A DNA stretch of 38,406 bases. Origin: Acidimicrobiales bacterium. Its GTDB lineage: Bacteria > Actinomycetota > Acidimicrobiia > Acidimicrobiales > RAAP-2. Shown in pieces: positions 1-7,916 of the stretch; position 1 is the first letter of the stretch; each line of letters begins with the position of its first letter. The notes below the pieces were generated by a model. That model ran no database searches and was not told the origin of the DNA. It saw only the letters and a list, made by a program, of their open reading frames with translations. A program made the position numbers and the translations under genes. The stretch spans positions 1-38,406 of the forward strand of contig JASHUY010000007.1 of the NCBI GenBank assembly GCA_030039755.1, read 5' to 3'.

Positions 1-1052
1 CGTCCGAGCTCAACTCGCTGCTGGATGCGGAGAGGGTCGGGTTCATCTGGGCCGGAGCAACCGAAGGTACCGTCGTCGCGCTGCACTTCCCCGTGGCGAT
101 GACCGCGGCGGGTTATTGGTGGACGCTCGCGCTGTACGGGTTGAAGTGCAACACGCTGCGCCTCGGGGGACAGCGGACGCACCAGCGACTCGAATACATG
201 AGGCGATACGGCGTGGAGCAGATGATGGTCGGGAGCCATTATCTCCAACGACTGACCTTCCTGGCTGCAGAGCACGGATTCGAGCCCCGCCGAGATTTTC
301 CGCACCTTGCCGCGCTCCTCGTGACCGGAGGGGGGTGGAGCGTCGAGACCGCCGAACAGTGGTCGGCGACCTGGGGAGCGACGCTCTATGAGCAGTATGG
401 AAGCAGCCAGCGCTGTATCGCCTGGAGTTGCGAGCGTGGCATGGTCGACGGAGGCCACCGAGGTGTGGTCCACGGGCTGCCCCACCAGTACGTCGTCGAG
501 GTGATCGACCCTACGACGGGCGACCCTGTCGAGGAGGGCTCCGAAGGTGAGATCGTGCTCACGCTGTTGGGTCCCCGTGCGATGCCTCTCGTTCGGTACG
601 GTACGGGAGACCGGGCAGTGTTCCGTCCCGGCACGTCGTGTCCCTGCGGACGAGCCTTCGACGGGATCGAGGCCGGATCAGTGGGACGGTTCGACGACAT
701 GTTGCGAGTTCGGGACCGGAACCTCTGGCCGGATGAGGTCGACCGGGTGGTGTTCTCCACCGCGTCGGTGCTCGATTACGCGGCGGCGGTGTGGATCGAC
801 GACATCGCACAAGTGCGATTGTCGATGAACCTCGCGCTGGAGCCTTCGATGGACGCGAGAGACAGCGGCGATCTACTGGCCCGGTTGTCCGCGCGCCTGA
901 GAGAGGAGACGGGGCTGCGGTTCGAACTCACGGGGCGAGCGCCTGAAAATCGGGAAGTCGATGATGCTGCGCTCATCGACGGCAAGCCACGACGCTGGAC
1001 CGATCTACGTGCGAATCCTGGGGTGGTACCGCGGTGGGTCGGTGCGACGTAG
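1..1052 (+). CDS. Phenylacetate-CoA ligase-like adenylate-forming enzyme (5' partial)
   Basis: The frame is open from base 3, so the start lies outside the window; about 350 residues are visible. The C-terminal half fits the PaaK branch of the ANL superfamily: YEQYGSSQ at the A5 position, GEIVLTLLGPRAMPLVRYGTGD (two family motifs run together) leading to the hinge, then the CPCGR metal-binding-like turn and GRFDDMLRVRDRNLWPDEVD, which opens the mobile C-terminal domain. Such enzymes make an aryl- or acyl-AMP from a carboxylic acid and ATP and transfer it to CoA. The usual Glu of the A5 motif (YGxTE) reads Gln here, which is a mild oddity. The substrate cannot be read from sequence. The gene ends before the promoter at 1142, so it probably belongs to an upstream transcript, although its chemistry fits the catabolic genes that follow. 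The family call is firm, the substrate unknown. Confidence 0.85.
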   Translation, partial: SELNSLLDAERVGFIWAGATEGTVVALHFPVAMTAAGYWWTLALYGLKCNTLRLGGQRTHQRLEYMRRYGVEQMMVGSHYLQRLTFLAAEHGFEPRRDFPHLAALLVTGGGWSVETAEQWSATWGATLYEQYGSSQRCIAWSCERGMVDGGHRGVVHGLPHQYVVEVIDPTTGDPVEEGSEGEIVLTLLGPRAMPLVRYGTGDRAVFRPGTSCPCGRAFDGIEAGSVGRFDDMLRVRDRNLWPDEVDRVVFSTASVLDYAAAVWIDDIAQVRLSMNLALEPSMDARDSGDLLARLSARLREETGLRFELTGRAPENREVDDAALIDGKPRRWTDLRANPGVVPRWVGAT

Positions 1053-1084
1053 TCGCGGAACCGTGCGGATCTGTCGTCTTCCCA

Positions 1085-1101
1085 CGGGCCGGACGGGCCC
1101 G
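1085..1101 (+). terminator. Hairpin after the ligase gene, possible terminator
   Basis: CGGGCC and GGCCCG form a perfect 6-bp stem around a 5-base loop (GGACG), 33 bases past the stop codon of the ligase and about 40 bases before the next promoter. There is no U-tract, so intrinsic termination is uncertain. The position between two transcription units is what supports the call. Confidence 0.4.
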
Positions 1102-1141
1102 AGGGGAGGGCAGGGGAGCGGTGTGGAGCAACTCTCGGGTG

Positions 1142-1170
1142 TTGACGATGTCGGCGGGTGGGGTTACGAT
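1142..1170 (+). promoter_or_regulatory. Sigma70-like promoter of the catabolic gene cluster
   Basis: A -35 box TTGACG (1142-1147) and a -10 box TACGAT (1165-1170) are separated by exactly 17 bp. Both boxes are close to the housekeeping consensus and stand out in this GC-rich DNA. The predicted start site, about base 1177, falls at the edge of the dyad at 1178-1195. The first downstream gene starts at 1246. Confidence 0.7.
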
Positions 1171-1177
1171 CGCGAAT

Positions 1178-1195
1178 CATGAGTCAGGACTCATG
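1178..1195. promoter_or_regulatory. Perfect 18-bp dyad, likely repressor operator
   Basis: CATGAGTCAGGACTCATG has two perfect 8-bp arms (CATGAGTC / GACTCATG) around a 2-base centre. It begins 7 bases after the -10 box, so it covers the predicted start site, a typical place for a repressor. The size and symmetry suit a TetR- or GntR-type dimer. The TetR gene at 12772 inside the same cluster is the natural candidate ligand-responsive repressor; that link is inference. I did not find a second good copy in the window. Confidence 0.65.
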
Positions 1196-1245
1196 TTCGG
1201 GTGTAGCGCTCGCTGACTCGTGAGGTGCGACGAAGAGAGGGGTGC

Positions 1246-1959
1246 GTGCGCTATCGCGTGGATCCGGGTTCGACCGCTCTTCTCGTCGTCGACATGACGA
1301 ACGACTTCCTTCAACCCGGCGTACCCCAGGAGTGTCCCGCCGGAAGGGAGATCGCTCCGAAGATCGCAGAGCTCATTGATGCTTGTCGACGGGTTGGGAT
1401 CCTCGTGCTGTACACGTCCCACATGCACCGGGCAGATGGCAGCGACATGGGACGCATGGCTGAGCGCTTCACCTACCTCGTCGACGATCGCCGCCGTCCG
1501 GTCACGCTGATCGAGGGAACTCGCGGTGTCGAGGTTGTCAACGAGCTTTCCCCTGCACCCGGAGAGATTGTGATCCGAAAGTCCCGGTACAGCGCCTTCT
1601 ACAACACCGATCTCGAGACGGTGCTCCACACCAAGGGAATCACAACGCTCGTCATCGGCGGCGTTGCCACCAACTTCTGCTGTGAATCGACGGCGCGTGA
1701 CGCGATGTTCCGGGACTACCGGGTGATCTTCCTCGCTGACGGAAACGCAACCTTCGACCTGCCAGACCTCGGTTGGGGGCCCATCGGGCACGACGAGGTC
1801 CAACGTGTCGTACTTTCGACGCTGGCCTCGGGGTTCTGCGAGGTCGCCACCGTGGACGATGTGCTCGCGCGAGTCCTCGCGACCGACGTCGAGCCGGTTC
1901 GCGGCCTTGCCGGCCAGGCGCGTGCGAGCGACATGGCCGGGGACCGGAGCTCCGTCTAG
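1246..1959 (+). CDS. Isochorismatase-fold cysteine hydrolase (amidohydrolase)
   Basis: A 237-residue protein of the isochorismatase/nicotinamidase family. The classical Asp-Lys-Cys triad is visible: D16 in LLVVDMTNDFL, K112 in IVIRKSRYSAFYNTDLE and C145 in GGVATNFCCESTARDAMF. The cis-peptide region before the cysteine (GGVAT) is also present. Members hydrolyse amide or carbamoyl C-N bonds (nicotinamidase, N-carbamoylsarcosine amidase, RutB ureidoacrylate hydrolase, biuret hydrolase), and one branch cleaves isochorismate. GTG at 1246 is preferred because GAGAGG lies 5 bases before it; an in-frame GTG at 1225 is possible but has no visible ribosome site. It is the first gene after the promoter and operator, so it is likely part of the inducible pathway, releasing ammonia or a carbamate from an intermediate. 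The exact substrate is unknown. Confidence 0.85.
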   Translation: MRYRVDPGSTALLVVDMTNDFLQPGVPQECPAGREIAPKIAELIDACRRVGILVLYTSHMHRADGSDMGRMAERFTYLVDDRRRPVTLIEGTRGVEVVNELSPAPGEIVIRKSRYSAFYNTDLETVLHTKGITTLVIGGVATNFCCESTARDAMFRDYRVIFLADGNATFDLPDLGWGPIGHDEVQRVVLSTLASGFCEVATVDDVLARVLATDVEPVRGLAGQARASDMAGDRSSV

Positions 1960-2024
1960 ATCCGGACAATGTGCAGCGGTTCCAACGAGGTCCAGAAGAG
2001 AGGCAACGACAAAAGGGGGGTCAG

Positions 2025-3176
2025 ATGGTTCGCAGACCGATGATGGCGAAGCGCCGTAGGCACTTAGTTGCCGTGAAGCGCGTCGGGATGCTCGTCGGCG
2101 TGCTCTCGATCACGGTCGGGGCAGGTGCGACGAGTACTTCGGCAGCCACGTCGCATTCGACGGTCAAGGACATATCCACGAAGGGGTTGAAGACCGGGTG
2201 GATCTATGACGGCTCGGTCGCGGACAAAGGCTACGACGAGGAGTGGTACGACGCACAGCTGTATCTCGAGAAGCATCTGGGGATCACGGCGACCTTTACC
2301 CAGAACACGCCCTATACCAGCCAGTGGACCACGACCGGCGAGAGGATGGCGGATGCGGGTGCGAAGATCCTCTACGATCCCGGGGACGGCGGCTCGCTGT
2401 TCTTCGCGGCATGTAAAGCGGAGCCAAAGGTGGCCTGCATCGAGAGCAACGGGGTGTTGCCCTTCCCGAAGAACGTCGTATCCCTCTACGACGAGAACTG
2501 GCTGCCTGCGTACCTCGAAGGTATGGCGGCGGGACTGCTGTCGAAGACGGGCGTGATCGGCTTCCTTGCCGCATTTTCGAACACGCCGGCCCCCGTGAAC
2601 GAGACGCTCAACGCTCTCCTGCTCGGTTGCCAAGCCACCCATCCTGGCTGCAAGGCTCTCGTCGACGTGGTGACATCGTGGTACACACCTCCCAAGGAGA
2701 CGGAGGACGCAAATGCCCTTGTCGACGCGGGTGCGACCGTTCTCGGTTCGACCGAGAACGACCCAATTGCGATCGAAGTCGCCCAGAAGCGCCACATATG
2801 GGGACTCGGCAGCTGGGGTAACGGCGTGAGCTCGGGACCCACAGCCTTCGTCACGTCACAGATCATCAACTGGGCTCCTTCCCTGATGACGCTCACTGAG
2901 CAGGTGGCCGACGGCACGTTCCACGGTGGCCGGATCGAGGTGTTCGGGTTCGGGCCGGGCCTCAAGTTGGCCCCGTGGGGACCGAAGGTGCCGAAATCGG
3001 TGCAAGAGAAGGTCAACACCGCGTACTCGCAGATGCTCAAGGGCAAGAACTTCTTCTGCGGTCCGATCTATGACACATCCGGAAAGCTTCGGGTGCCGAA
3101 GGGCAAGTGTCTGACAACGATGTACATCTACGACGGGTGGAACTGGTACGTCCAAGGCGTGAAGATCAGCAAGTAG
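2025..3176 (+). CDS. BMP-family substrate-binding protein of an ABC importer
   Basis: A 383-residue exported protein. The start at ATG 2025 is supported by AAAAGGGGGG just upstream; the frame is open further upstream but overlaps the previous gene. The N-terminus is strongly basic (RRPMMAKRRR), then a hydrophobic stretch near residues 20-34 and an Ala/Ser-rich cleavage area near residue 40. No lipobox cysteine is seen, although many Gram-positive BMP proteins are lipoproteins. The mature protein opens with KTGWIYDGSVADKGYDEEW, the BMP/Med hallmark, followed by ILYDPGDGGSLFF. Known relatives (PnrA, NupN) bind purine nucleosides and some bind nucleobases. The ATPase and two permeases that follow complete the importer. 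The ligand is probably a small heterocycle or nucleoside-like compound, by family and context. Confidence 0.85.
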   Translation: MVRRPMMAKRRRHLVAVKRVGMLVGVLSITVGAGATSTSAATSHSTVKDISTKGLKTGWIYDGSVADKGYDEEWYDAQLYLEKHLGITATFTQNTPYTSQWTTTGERMADAGAKILYDPGDGGSLFFAACKAEPKVACIESNGVLPFPKNVVSLYDENWLPAYLEGMAAGLLSKTGVIGFLAAFSNTPAPVNETLNALLLGCQATHPGCKALVDVVTSWYTPPKETEDANALVDAGATVLGSTENDPIAIEVAQKRHIWGLGSWGNGVSSGPTAFVTSQIINWAPSLMTLTEQVADGTFHGGRIEVFGFGPGLKLAPWGPKVPKSVQEKVNTAYSQMLKGKNFFCGPIYDTSGKLRVPKGKCLTTMYIYDGWNWYVQGVKISK

Positions 3177-3192
3177 ACGGGCAGCCCCACGT

Positions 3193-3210
3193 AGCCGGCG
3201 CCGGCCGGCT
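3193..3210 (+). promoter_or_regulatory. Stem-loop between binding-protein and ATPase genes
   Basis: AGCCGG and CCGGCT form a 6-bp stem with a CGCCGG loop, 17 bases after the stop of the BMP gene and 16 bases before the ATPase start. Similar hairpins after periplasmic or extracellular binding-protein genes stabilise the upstream message or cause partial termination, so that more binding protein than ATPase is made. No U-tract follows, so differential expression rather than full termination is the likelier role. Confidence 0.45.
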
Positions 3211-3225
3211 GGTGATCACGGGGAG

Positions 3226-4854
3226 ATGAGAACCATCGACACCGAGTCAGCTTCGTCCATCCGCGAGAGGGCTGGCGAGCGCGCCGTCAAACTTCAGCTG
3301 GAAGGAATCGAAAAGTCCTTCGGACTGTTGGCTGCGGTGGCGGGTGTCGACCTCGACTGCTACGCGGGAGAGGTGCACGCGATTCTCGGGGAGAACGGTG
3401 CCGGCAAGTCCACCCTGATGAAGATTGTCGCGGGGGATCTCCAGCCCGACGCGGGCCACATGTGGCTCGACGGAGAGACCTACCGGCCGGCGTCGCCGAA
3501 GCAGGCGATGCGCCGCGGCATCGGCATCGTCCACCAGGATCATCAACTCGTGTCGCGGTTCACCGTTGCGGAGAATCTCTTCCTCGGGTGGGACGGAGCG
3601 GACCGCGTCGGTGGCCCGAGGTCGCTCGCAGAGCAGGCGTCCGCGATCGTCGACCGCTACGGCTTTGAGCTCGATCCGACGAGCACCGTTCGCGACCTCT
3701 CCGTTGGCGAGCAGCAGCGAGTCGCGATCCTTCGTGCCCTCGTACGGGGAGTATCAGTACTGATCCTCGACGAGCCGACGGCGACGCTGACGCCCCAAGA
3801 GGTCGAGGTCCTCTTCGGGGTCATGCGCAACCTCGCAACCGACGGATGCGCCGTGTTGTTCATCACGCACAAGTTATGCGAGGTTCTCGCAATCTCGGCT
3901 CGGGTCACGGTTCTCCGAGCGGGCGTCCGTGTCGCAGAGTTGGGGGCACACGAATGCGATGAACGCCTGCTGGCCCGAGAGATGCTCGGTCGTGACGTTG
4001 AGTCCCCCTCGAAGGGGGACGCCCCACCGCGCGCGGTCAGCGAACCGATCCTTCAGGCTAGCGGAGTGACGGTGCGCGACGACCGTGGCTCGCTCGCAGT
4101 CGATGACGTCTCGTTCGAAGTGCATTCTCACGAGATCGTCGGCATCGCGGGCGTTGCCGGGAACGGTCAGCGAGAGTTGTCCGAGGCGGTGACCGGAGTG
4201 CGGCGAGTCGCGTCTGGTCGCGTCCTTGTGGATGGGAAGGAGATGACGGGGGAGGATGCCGCTTCATATGTCCGTGCTGGAGTCGGACACATCCCCGAGG
4301 ACCGCCTCACGGCGGGGATGATCCTCCGAGAGTCGATCGCGAACAATTCCATCTTGAAGATGCTCCATGTCGAGACGGATCGATCGAACCTCACCCGCGG
4401 ACCATGGCTACGCCGAAGGGAGATCGATCGCTTCGCTCGTCAACTTCTCGTCGAAGGGCAGGTTTCGACGAGCGATCCGAAGGTCAAGGTCGCCAACCTC
4501 TCGGGCGGGAACATCCAGCGCTTCCTCGTTGCCCGCGAGCTCCGTGCGGCGAGTCGTCTCCTCGTGGCCGTGCACCCGACGCGTGGTCTCGACGTAGGAG
4601 CTGCCGACCGAGTCTGGCGCATTCTGCTCAGGGCGCGTGACGAAGGTATTGCTGTCCTGTTGATATCCGAGGACCTCGACGAGGTGCTCAGTCTGTCGAA
4701 TCGGGTACTGGTCTTATCGGCTGGCCGGATTGCCGGGGAGCTGGACAACACCGGAGCCCCTCCCTCGCGCGAGCACCTCGGAATGCTGATGGGGGGCGTC
4801 GAGCAAGAGGCTCTCGTGGGCTCCGCTGCGGCGCTGAAGGGCTGTGGACCGTGA
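3226..4854 (+). CDS. ABC transporter ATPase, duplicated, nucleoside/sugar type
   Basis: A 542-residue protein with two ATP-binding cassettes in tandem, the usual form for RbsA/YufO-type importers. The first cassette has Walker A GENGAGKSTLMKI, signature LSVGEQQRVAILRAL and Walker B VLILDEPTATLTP. The second has a degenerate Walker A (GVAGNGQRELSEAV), signature LSGGNIQRFLVARELR and a Walker B-like LLVAVHPTRGLDVGA in which the usual acidic residues are lost. This asymmetry is normal in the family. It powers the BMP-type importer with the two permeases that follow. ATG 3226 is directly abutted by GGGGAG, an unusually short ribosome-site spacing. The permease start overlaps the stop of this gene (GTGA), which suggests translational coupling. 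Confidence 0.93.
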   Translation: MRTIDTESASSIRERAGERAVKLQLEGIEKSFGLLAAVAGVDLDCYAGEVHAILGENGAGKSTLMKIVAGDLQPDAGHMWLDGETYRPASPKQAMRRGIGIVHQDHQLVSRFTVAENLFLGWDGADRVGGPRSLAEQASAIVDRYGFELDPTSTVRDLSVGEQQRVAILRALVRGVSVLILDEPTATLTPQEVEVLFGVMRNLATDGCAVLFITHKLCEVLAISARVTVLRAGVRVAELGAHECDERLLAREMLGRDVESPSKGDAPPRAVSEPILQASGVTVRDDRGSLAVDDVSFEVHSHEIVGIAGVAGNGQRELSEAVTGVRRVASGRVLVDGKEMTGEDAASYVRAGVGHIPEDRLTAGMILRESIANNSILKMLHVETDRSNLTRGPWLRRREIDRFARQLLVEGQVSTSDPKVKVANLSGGNIQRFLVARELRAASRLLVAVHPTRGLDVGAADRVWRILLRARDEGIAVLLISEDLDEVLSLSNRVLVLSAGRIAGELDNTGAPPSREHLGMLMGGVEQEALVGSAAALKGCGP

Positions 4855-6068
4855 GCCTCTCTCTCCCAACGGTCACCGACGTCCATGTACGGCAATCCAT
4901 CGGGGTGCGCTCGCTGCGCAGTCGTTGGACGTGGATTCGACAGGAGCCGTCCGAAACCCGGAGTTGGATCTGCCGGCTCATCGCAGTTGTGCTCGCGCTC
5001 GTGGTAGCGGGCGCCTACTTGGTGATCACCGTCCACGTTCCCGATGTCCTCGGCCTTGTATTGCGCACAACGTTCACGACCGCACCCGGCTTGCAGGAGC
5101 TCGTGGTGCTCGCAACGCCCTTCTTTCTCACTGCCATGGCCGCACAGATACCGCTGCGGGTCGGACTGTGGAATGTCGGTGGAGAAGGGCAGTTCTTCGC
5201 CGGAGCATGGCTCGCGACTGCATTTGCCTTCTCGCTACCTCACGCTCCAGGTGGGGTCCTGATCATCGGGATGCTGCTAGCGGGCGCCGTGGGCGGGGCA
5301 ATCTGGGTCGCGATCCCCGTCCTCGTCAAGACGCTCCTGAACGTCAACGAGATCATCACCACCTTGATGCTGAACTTTGCCGCAACGTACTGGATCGCAT
5401 ATTGGATTACGGGGTCGTGGCGTTACCCCTCCACGCAAGGTGGCACGATCGAAAGCCGTTTCATGCCTGCGCAGTCCAACCTCCCACTGATTCACCTCGC
5501 AGGTGGGCTCGATTCGGGACTGATAATCGCGGTGGCGCTCACGATCGCCGTTGGCCTGGCAGTGCGATATTCGATTTTCGGTTACCGGACTCTCATCGTT
5601 GGATCCGGTCGGGCCGTGTCCTCGTACGCTGGCGTGCGGGTCCGATGGGTGATCGCACTGAGCCTCCTTCTCGGGGGAGCCCTCGCAGGCGCCGGTGGCG
5701 TATTGCAACTCATCGGCAACTCCCACCAACTCACGCCCGGACTCTCGGACAACACCGGGTACCTCGGAATCGCCGTCGCCGTCTTGGCCGGAGGGTCGGT
5801 CCTCGGAGTGATCGTGATGTCGTGCCTTCTCGCCGTCATCATGTCCGTCGGTCAGGCGGTCCAGATCTACGGAGTCTCGTCCGAGGACGTCTTCATCTTG
5901 ATCGGCCTGCTGCTCCTCCTCGCGACCATCGCCGAGGTGGTCGCCAAATACCGGCTCGTGCGGAAAGTTCCCACGGGTGGGACCGCTCGGGTGCCGAAGG
6001 AGCCCGTCGGTCTTGCACCGAGCGTCTCGGAGTCGTCACGAGCGGCCGTCGCGGGCGACGTCGGGTAA
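4851..6068 (+). CDS. ABC importer permease 1 (BMP-type nucleoside system)
   Basis: A 405-residue integral membrane protein of the branched-chain/ribose permease family (BPD_transp_2). GTG 4851 overlaps the ATPase stop by four bases. A long hydrophilic N-terminus (about 40 residues) precedes the first helix; roughly eight to ten hydrophobic segments follow. The stretch LRVGLWNVGGEGQFFAG is the typical permease motif of NupP/YufP-like subunits, and VNEIITTLMLNFAA is another family landmark. The C-terminal 40 residues are hydrophilic. It pairs with the next gene to form the channel for the BMP-bound ligand. Confidence 0.9.
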   Translation: MSLSLPTVTDVHVRQSIGVRSLRSRWTWIRQEPSETRSWICRLIAVVLALVVAGAYLVITVHVPDVLGLVLRTTFTTAPGLQELVVLATPFFLTAMAAQIPLRVGLWNVGGEGQFFAGAWLATAFAFSLPHAPGGVLIIGMLLAGAVGGAIWVAIPVLVKTLLNVNEIITTLMLNFAATYWIAYWITGSWRYPSTQGGTIESRFMPAQSNLPLIHLAGGLDSGLIIAVALTIAVGLAVRYSIFGYRTLIVGSGRAVSSYAGVRVRWVIALSLLLGGALAGAGGVLQLIGNSHQLTPGLSDNTGYLGIAVAVLAGGSVLGVIVMSCLLAVIMSVGQAVQIYGVSSEDVFILIGLLLLLATIAEVVAKYRLVRKVPTGGTARVPKEPVGLAPSVSESSRAAVAGDVG

Positions 6069-6083
6069 GCGGGAAGGGCTGCC

Positions 6084-7010
6084 ATGCACACGTTCGAGCT
6101 CTACTTCGCCGCCGCGATCCTGGCGGGGACCCCACTGCTTCTTGCCGCGACCGGAGAACTGCTCGGGGAGACGGTCGGGTTGCTCAACGTCGGTATCGAG
6201 GGGGTCATGCTGATCGGTGCGGTGACCGGTGTCGTCGTCACGCTCCACACCAACAACGCCGAGCTCGGACTTCTCGTGGGCGCACTGGCGGGAGCCGTCT
6301 TCCTGCTCGTCTTCTACGCGCTGCCCGTGGTCGCGCTGGGGACGGAGCAGATCCTGCCGGGTTTCGGCGTGTGGTTCGTCGGCCTCGGCCTCTCCCAGCT
6401 GATCGGGGTCAACTACGAGAACACGCCGGTCTCGAGCGGGTCAACGGTCGTCAGGCTTCCAGGTATCGACCGCATACCCGTCGTGAAGGAACTGATCGGC
6501 CAGTATCCGTGGCCCGTCTATCTGGCGTTCGTCCTACCGTTCGTGGTCGCCTGGGTGCTCGCCAGGACCCGACACGGACGCAACCTGCGAGCAATCGGTG
6601 AGGATCCTGTCGCGGCGTCCGCTGGAGCGGGGATCGCGGTGCGATGGTGGCGCACCGTCTACGTAGCCGTGAACGGGCTCCTGGGTGGCTTCGCAGGCGC
6701 AGTACTCGCGGTCATCGCCGTCGGCGAGTGGGGCACCGACGTCACTGCCGGCCGTGGGTTCATTGCGCTCGCGGTCGTGATCTTCTCCGGTTGGCGGTCG
6801 ATGCGGCTCATCGTTGGTGCCTACATCATCGGCGCGCTCCTCATACTCGCGGATCTCGGTGGCGCCCTCTCGTGGCCGATTCCCTCGGAGTTCCTCGACA
6901 TGATGCCGTACATCGGAGCGGTCGCGATCCTCACGGTGTGGGCGCTTCGCCCGGGTAGGCGCGCAGCGGCCCCTGGGTCGCTGGGCGTGCGCCTCAAGTA
7001 CAGCGGATAG
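6084..7010 (+). CDS. ABC importer permease 2 (BMP-type nucleoside system)
   Basis: A 308-residue membrane protein, NupQ/YufQ-like. The motif GLLNVGIEGVMLIGAVTG near the N-terminus is the hallmark of the second permease in BMP systems, and LRAIGEDPVAASAGAGI is the cytoplasmic loop expected to contact the ATPase. GGAAGGG precedes ATG 6084 by about 6 bases. The gap to permease 1 is only 15 bases, so the four transporter genes form one unit. Confidence 0.9.
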   Translation: MHTFELYFAAAILAGTPLLLAATGELLGETVGLLNVGIEGVMLIGAVTGVVVTLHTNNAELGLLVGALAGAVFLLVFYALPVVALGTEQILPGFGVWFVGLGLSQLIGVNYENTPVSSGSTVVRLPGIDRIPVVKELIGQYPWPVYLAFVLPFVVAWVLARTRHGRNLRAIGEDPVAASAGAGIAVRWWRTVYVAVNGLLGGFAGAVLAVIAVGEWGTDVTAGRGFIALAVVIFSGWRSMRLIVGAYIIGALLILADLGGALSWPIPSEFLDMMPYIGAVAILTVWALRPGRRAAAPGSLGVRLKYSG

Positions 7011-7056
7011 AGCAGTTTGGAACTTCGAGTGTTAGTCCAACGAGAGGAAGGACGAC

Positions 7057-7479
7057 GTGATCGTCACGCATCTTGACAGGGAAGAGCTCCTTGATCGGGA
7101 GCCGACCGTCTTCGGGGGTATGTCTCCGGGAAGCAAGGAGTCGTTCCGCTTGTCGTTTCCGATCAATGACCCACATGGTGTCGTCTGCTGGGAGGCGTTC
7201 GACGCCGGGCGGTCGACCGAGTGGGCGTTCTGGCACTCCGAGTTCCATGTCTGCCTGGGGGGGTCGGCCGACGTGACGTACACGCTCCCTCCGAACCACC
7301 AGGACGTACTGACGACGTCGATCCGCGAGGGTGACGCCGTGCTCATCCTCGCAGGGACGAGGGCACGCTTCGATGTGCCACCTGGCGATCCCTACGTTCA
7401 TGTGTCGCTCTTCCAACCCCGCTACGAGTACGCCAAGTATTTACTCGAGAAGCGGTACGACAAGCTGGTCCGCAGCTAG
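7057..7479 (+). CDS. Small cupin-like protein
   Basis: A 140-residue cytosolic protein with no signal peptide. GTG 7057 has AGGAAGG about 6 bases ahead. The core fits a single-domain cupin: WAFWHSEFHVCLGGSADVTY resembles motif 1 (with H-x3-H instead of H-x-H), and REGDAVLILAGTRARFDVPPG with a following PYVHVSLFQPR resembles motif 2. Cupins of this size can be metal-dependent dioxygenases, isomerases or ligand sensors. Its place between importer and catabolic genes favours an enzyme or accessory role in the same pathway. The family call is moderately sure; the function is unknown. Confidence 0.6.
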   Translation: MIVTHLDREELLDREPTVFGGMSPGSKESFRLSFPINDPHGVVCWEAFDAGRSTEWAFWHSEFHVCLGGSADVTYTLPPNHQDVLTTSIREGDAVLILAGTRARFDVPPGDPYVHVSLFQPRYEYAKYLLEKRYDKLVRS

Positions 7480-7517
7480 CGATGGCAAGTGCCTGTGCAG
7501 TCGGCGACGGAGATCAC

Positions 7518-7916
7518 ATGGAGTCAGCCGCGACGATCCTCGGGCCGACCCGTGCGGAGCAGCGAGCACCGTTCGTCCGGTTGTGTCGAGCGTGCGGGAG
7601 CATTTCGTGGTCGGGTCCGATGTGCTCACGTTGCGGAGGCGCACTCGAGGACTCGGTCATCTCGCCTGCCGGTGAGGTGGTGGCGGTGACCACGGTCACT
7701 CGCGTTCCAGACGACGTCCTGATCGCGGTGCCCTACAGCGTCGCGCTGGTGCGGCTGGGGAAGGGCCAGGAGGCCCTCTGCATCGCCGACCCGACCGACG
7801 TGCTCCGGATCGGCGATGTCGTCGCCCTCGACCTGGACGCCGTGGAGCAGGCGGGTGGGACCGTGGTCTTCCCCCGAGTTCGGCGTGAGAGCGGAAGCGT
7901 GAGGCAGAGGCCATGA
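7518..7916 (+). CDS. Zinc-ribbon OB-fold protein (DUF35), thiolase partner
   Basis: A protein of about 132 residues with an N-terminal rubredoxin-like zinc ribbon, C-x2-C-x9-C-x2-C in LCRACGSISWSGPMCSRCGG, followed by a beta-rich OB fold. DUF35 proteins are encoded beside SCP2-type thiolases or hydratases and form stable complexes with them, helping bind acyl-CoA. The next gene is exactly such a thiolase and overlaps by four bases (ATGA). I prefer ATG 7518, which has GGAG about 6 bases upstream; ATG 7482, just 2 bases after the previous stop, would add 12 residues and lacks a ribosome site. Confidence 0.85.
   Translation: MESAATILGPTRAEQRAPFVRLCRACGSISWSGPMCSRCGGALEDSVISPAGEVVAVTTVTRVPDDVLIAVPYSVALVRLGKGQEALCIADPTDVLRIGDVVALDLDAVEQAGGTVVFPRVRRESGSVRQRP

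Noticed and set aside
4844-6601. Long open frame of 585 codons overlapping both permeases
   Set aside because: Arg/Pro/His-rich shadow of the permease genes in another frame; the permease frames have clear membrane segments and family motifs.
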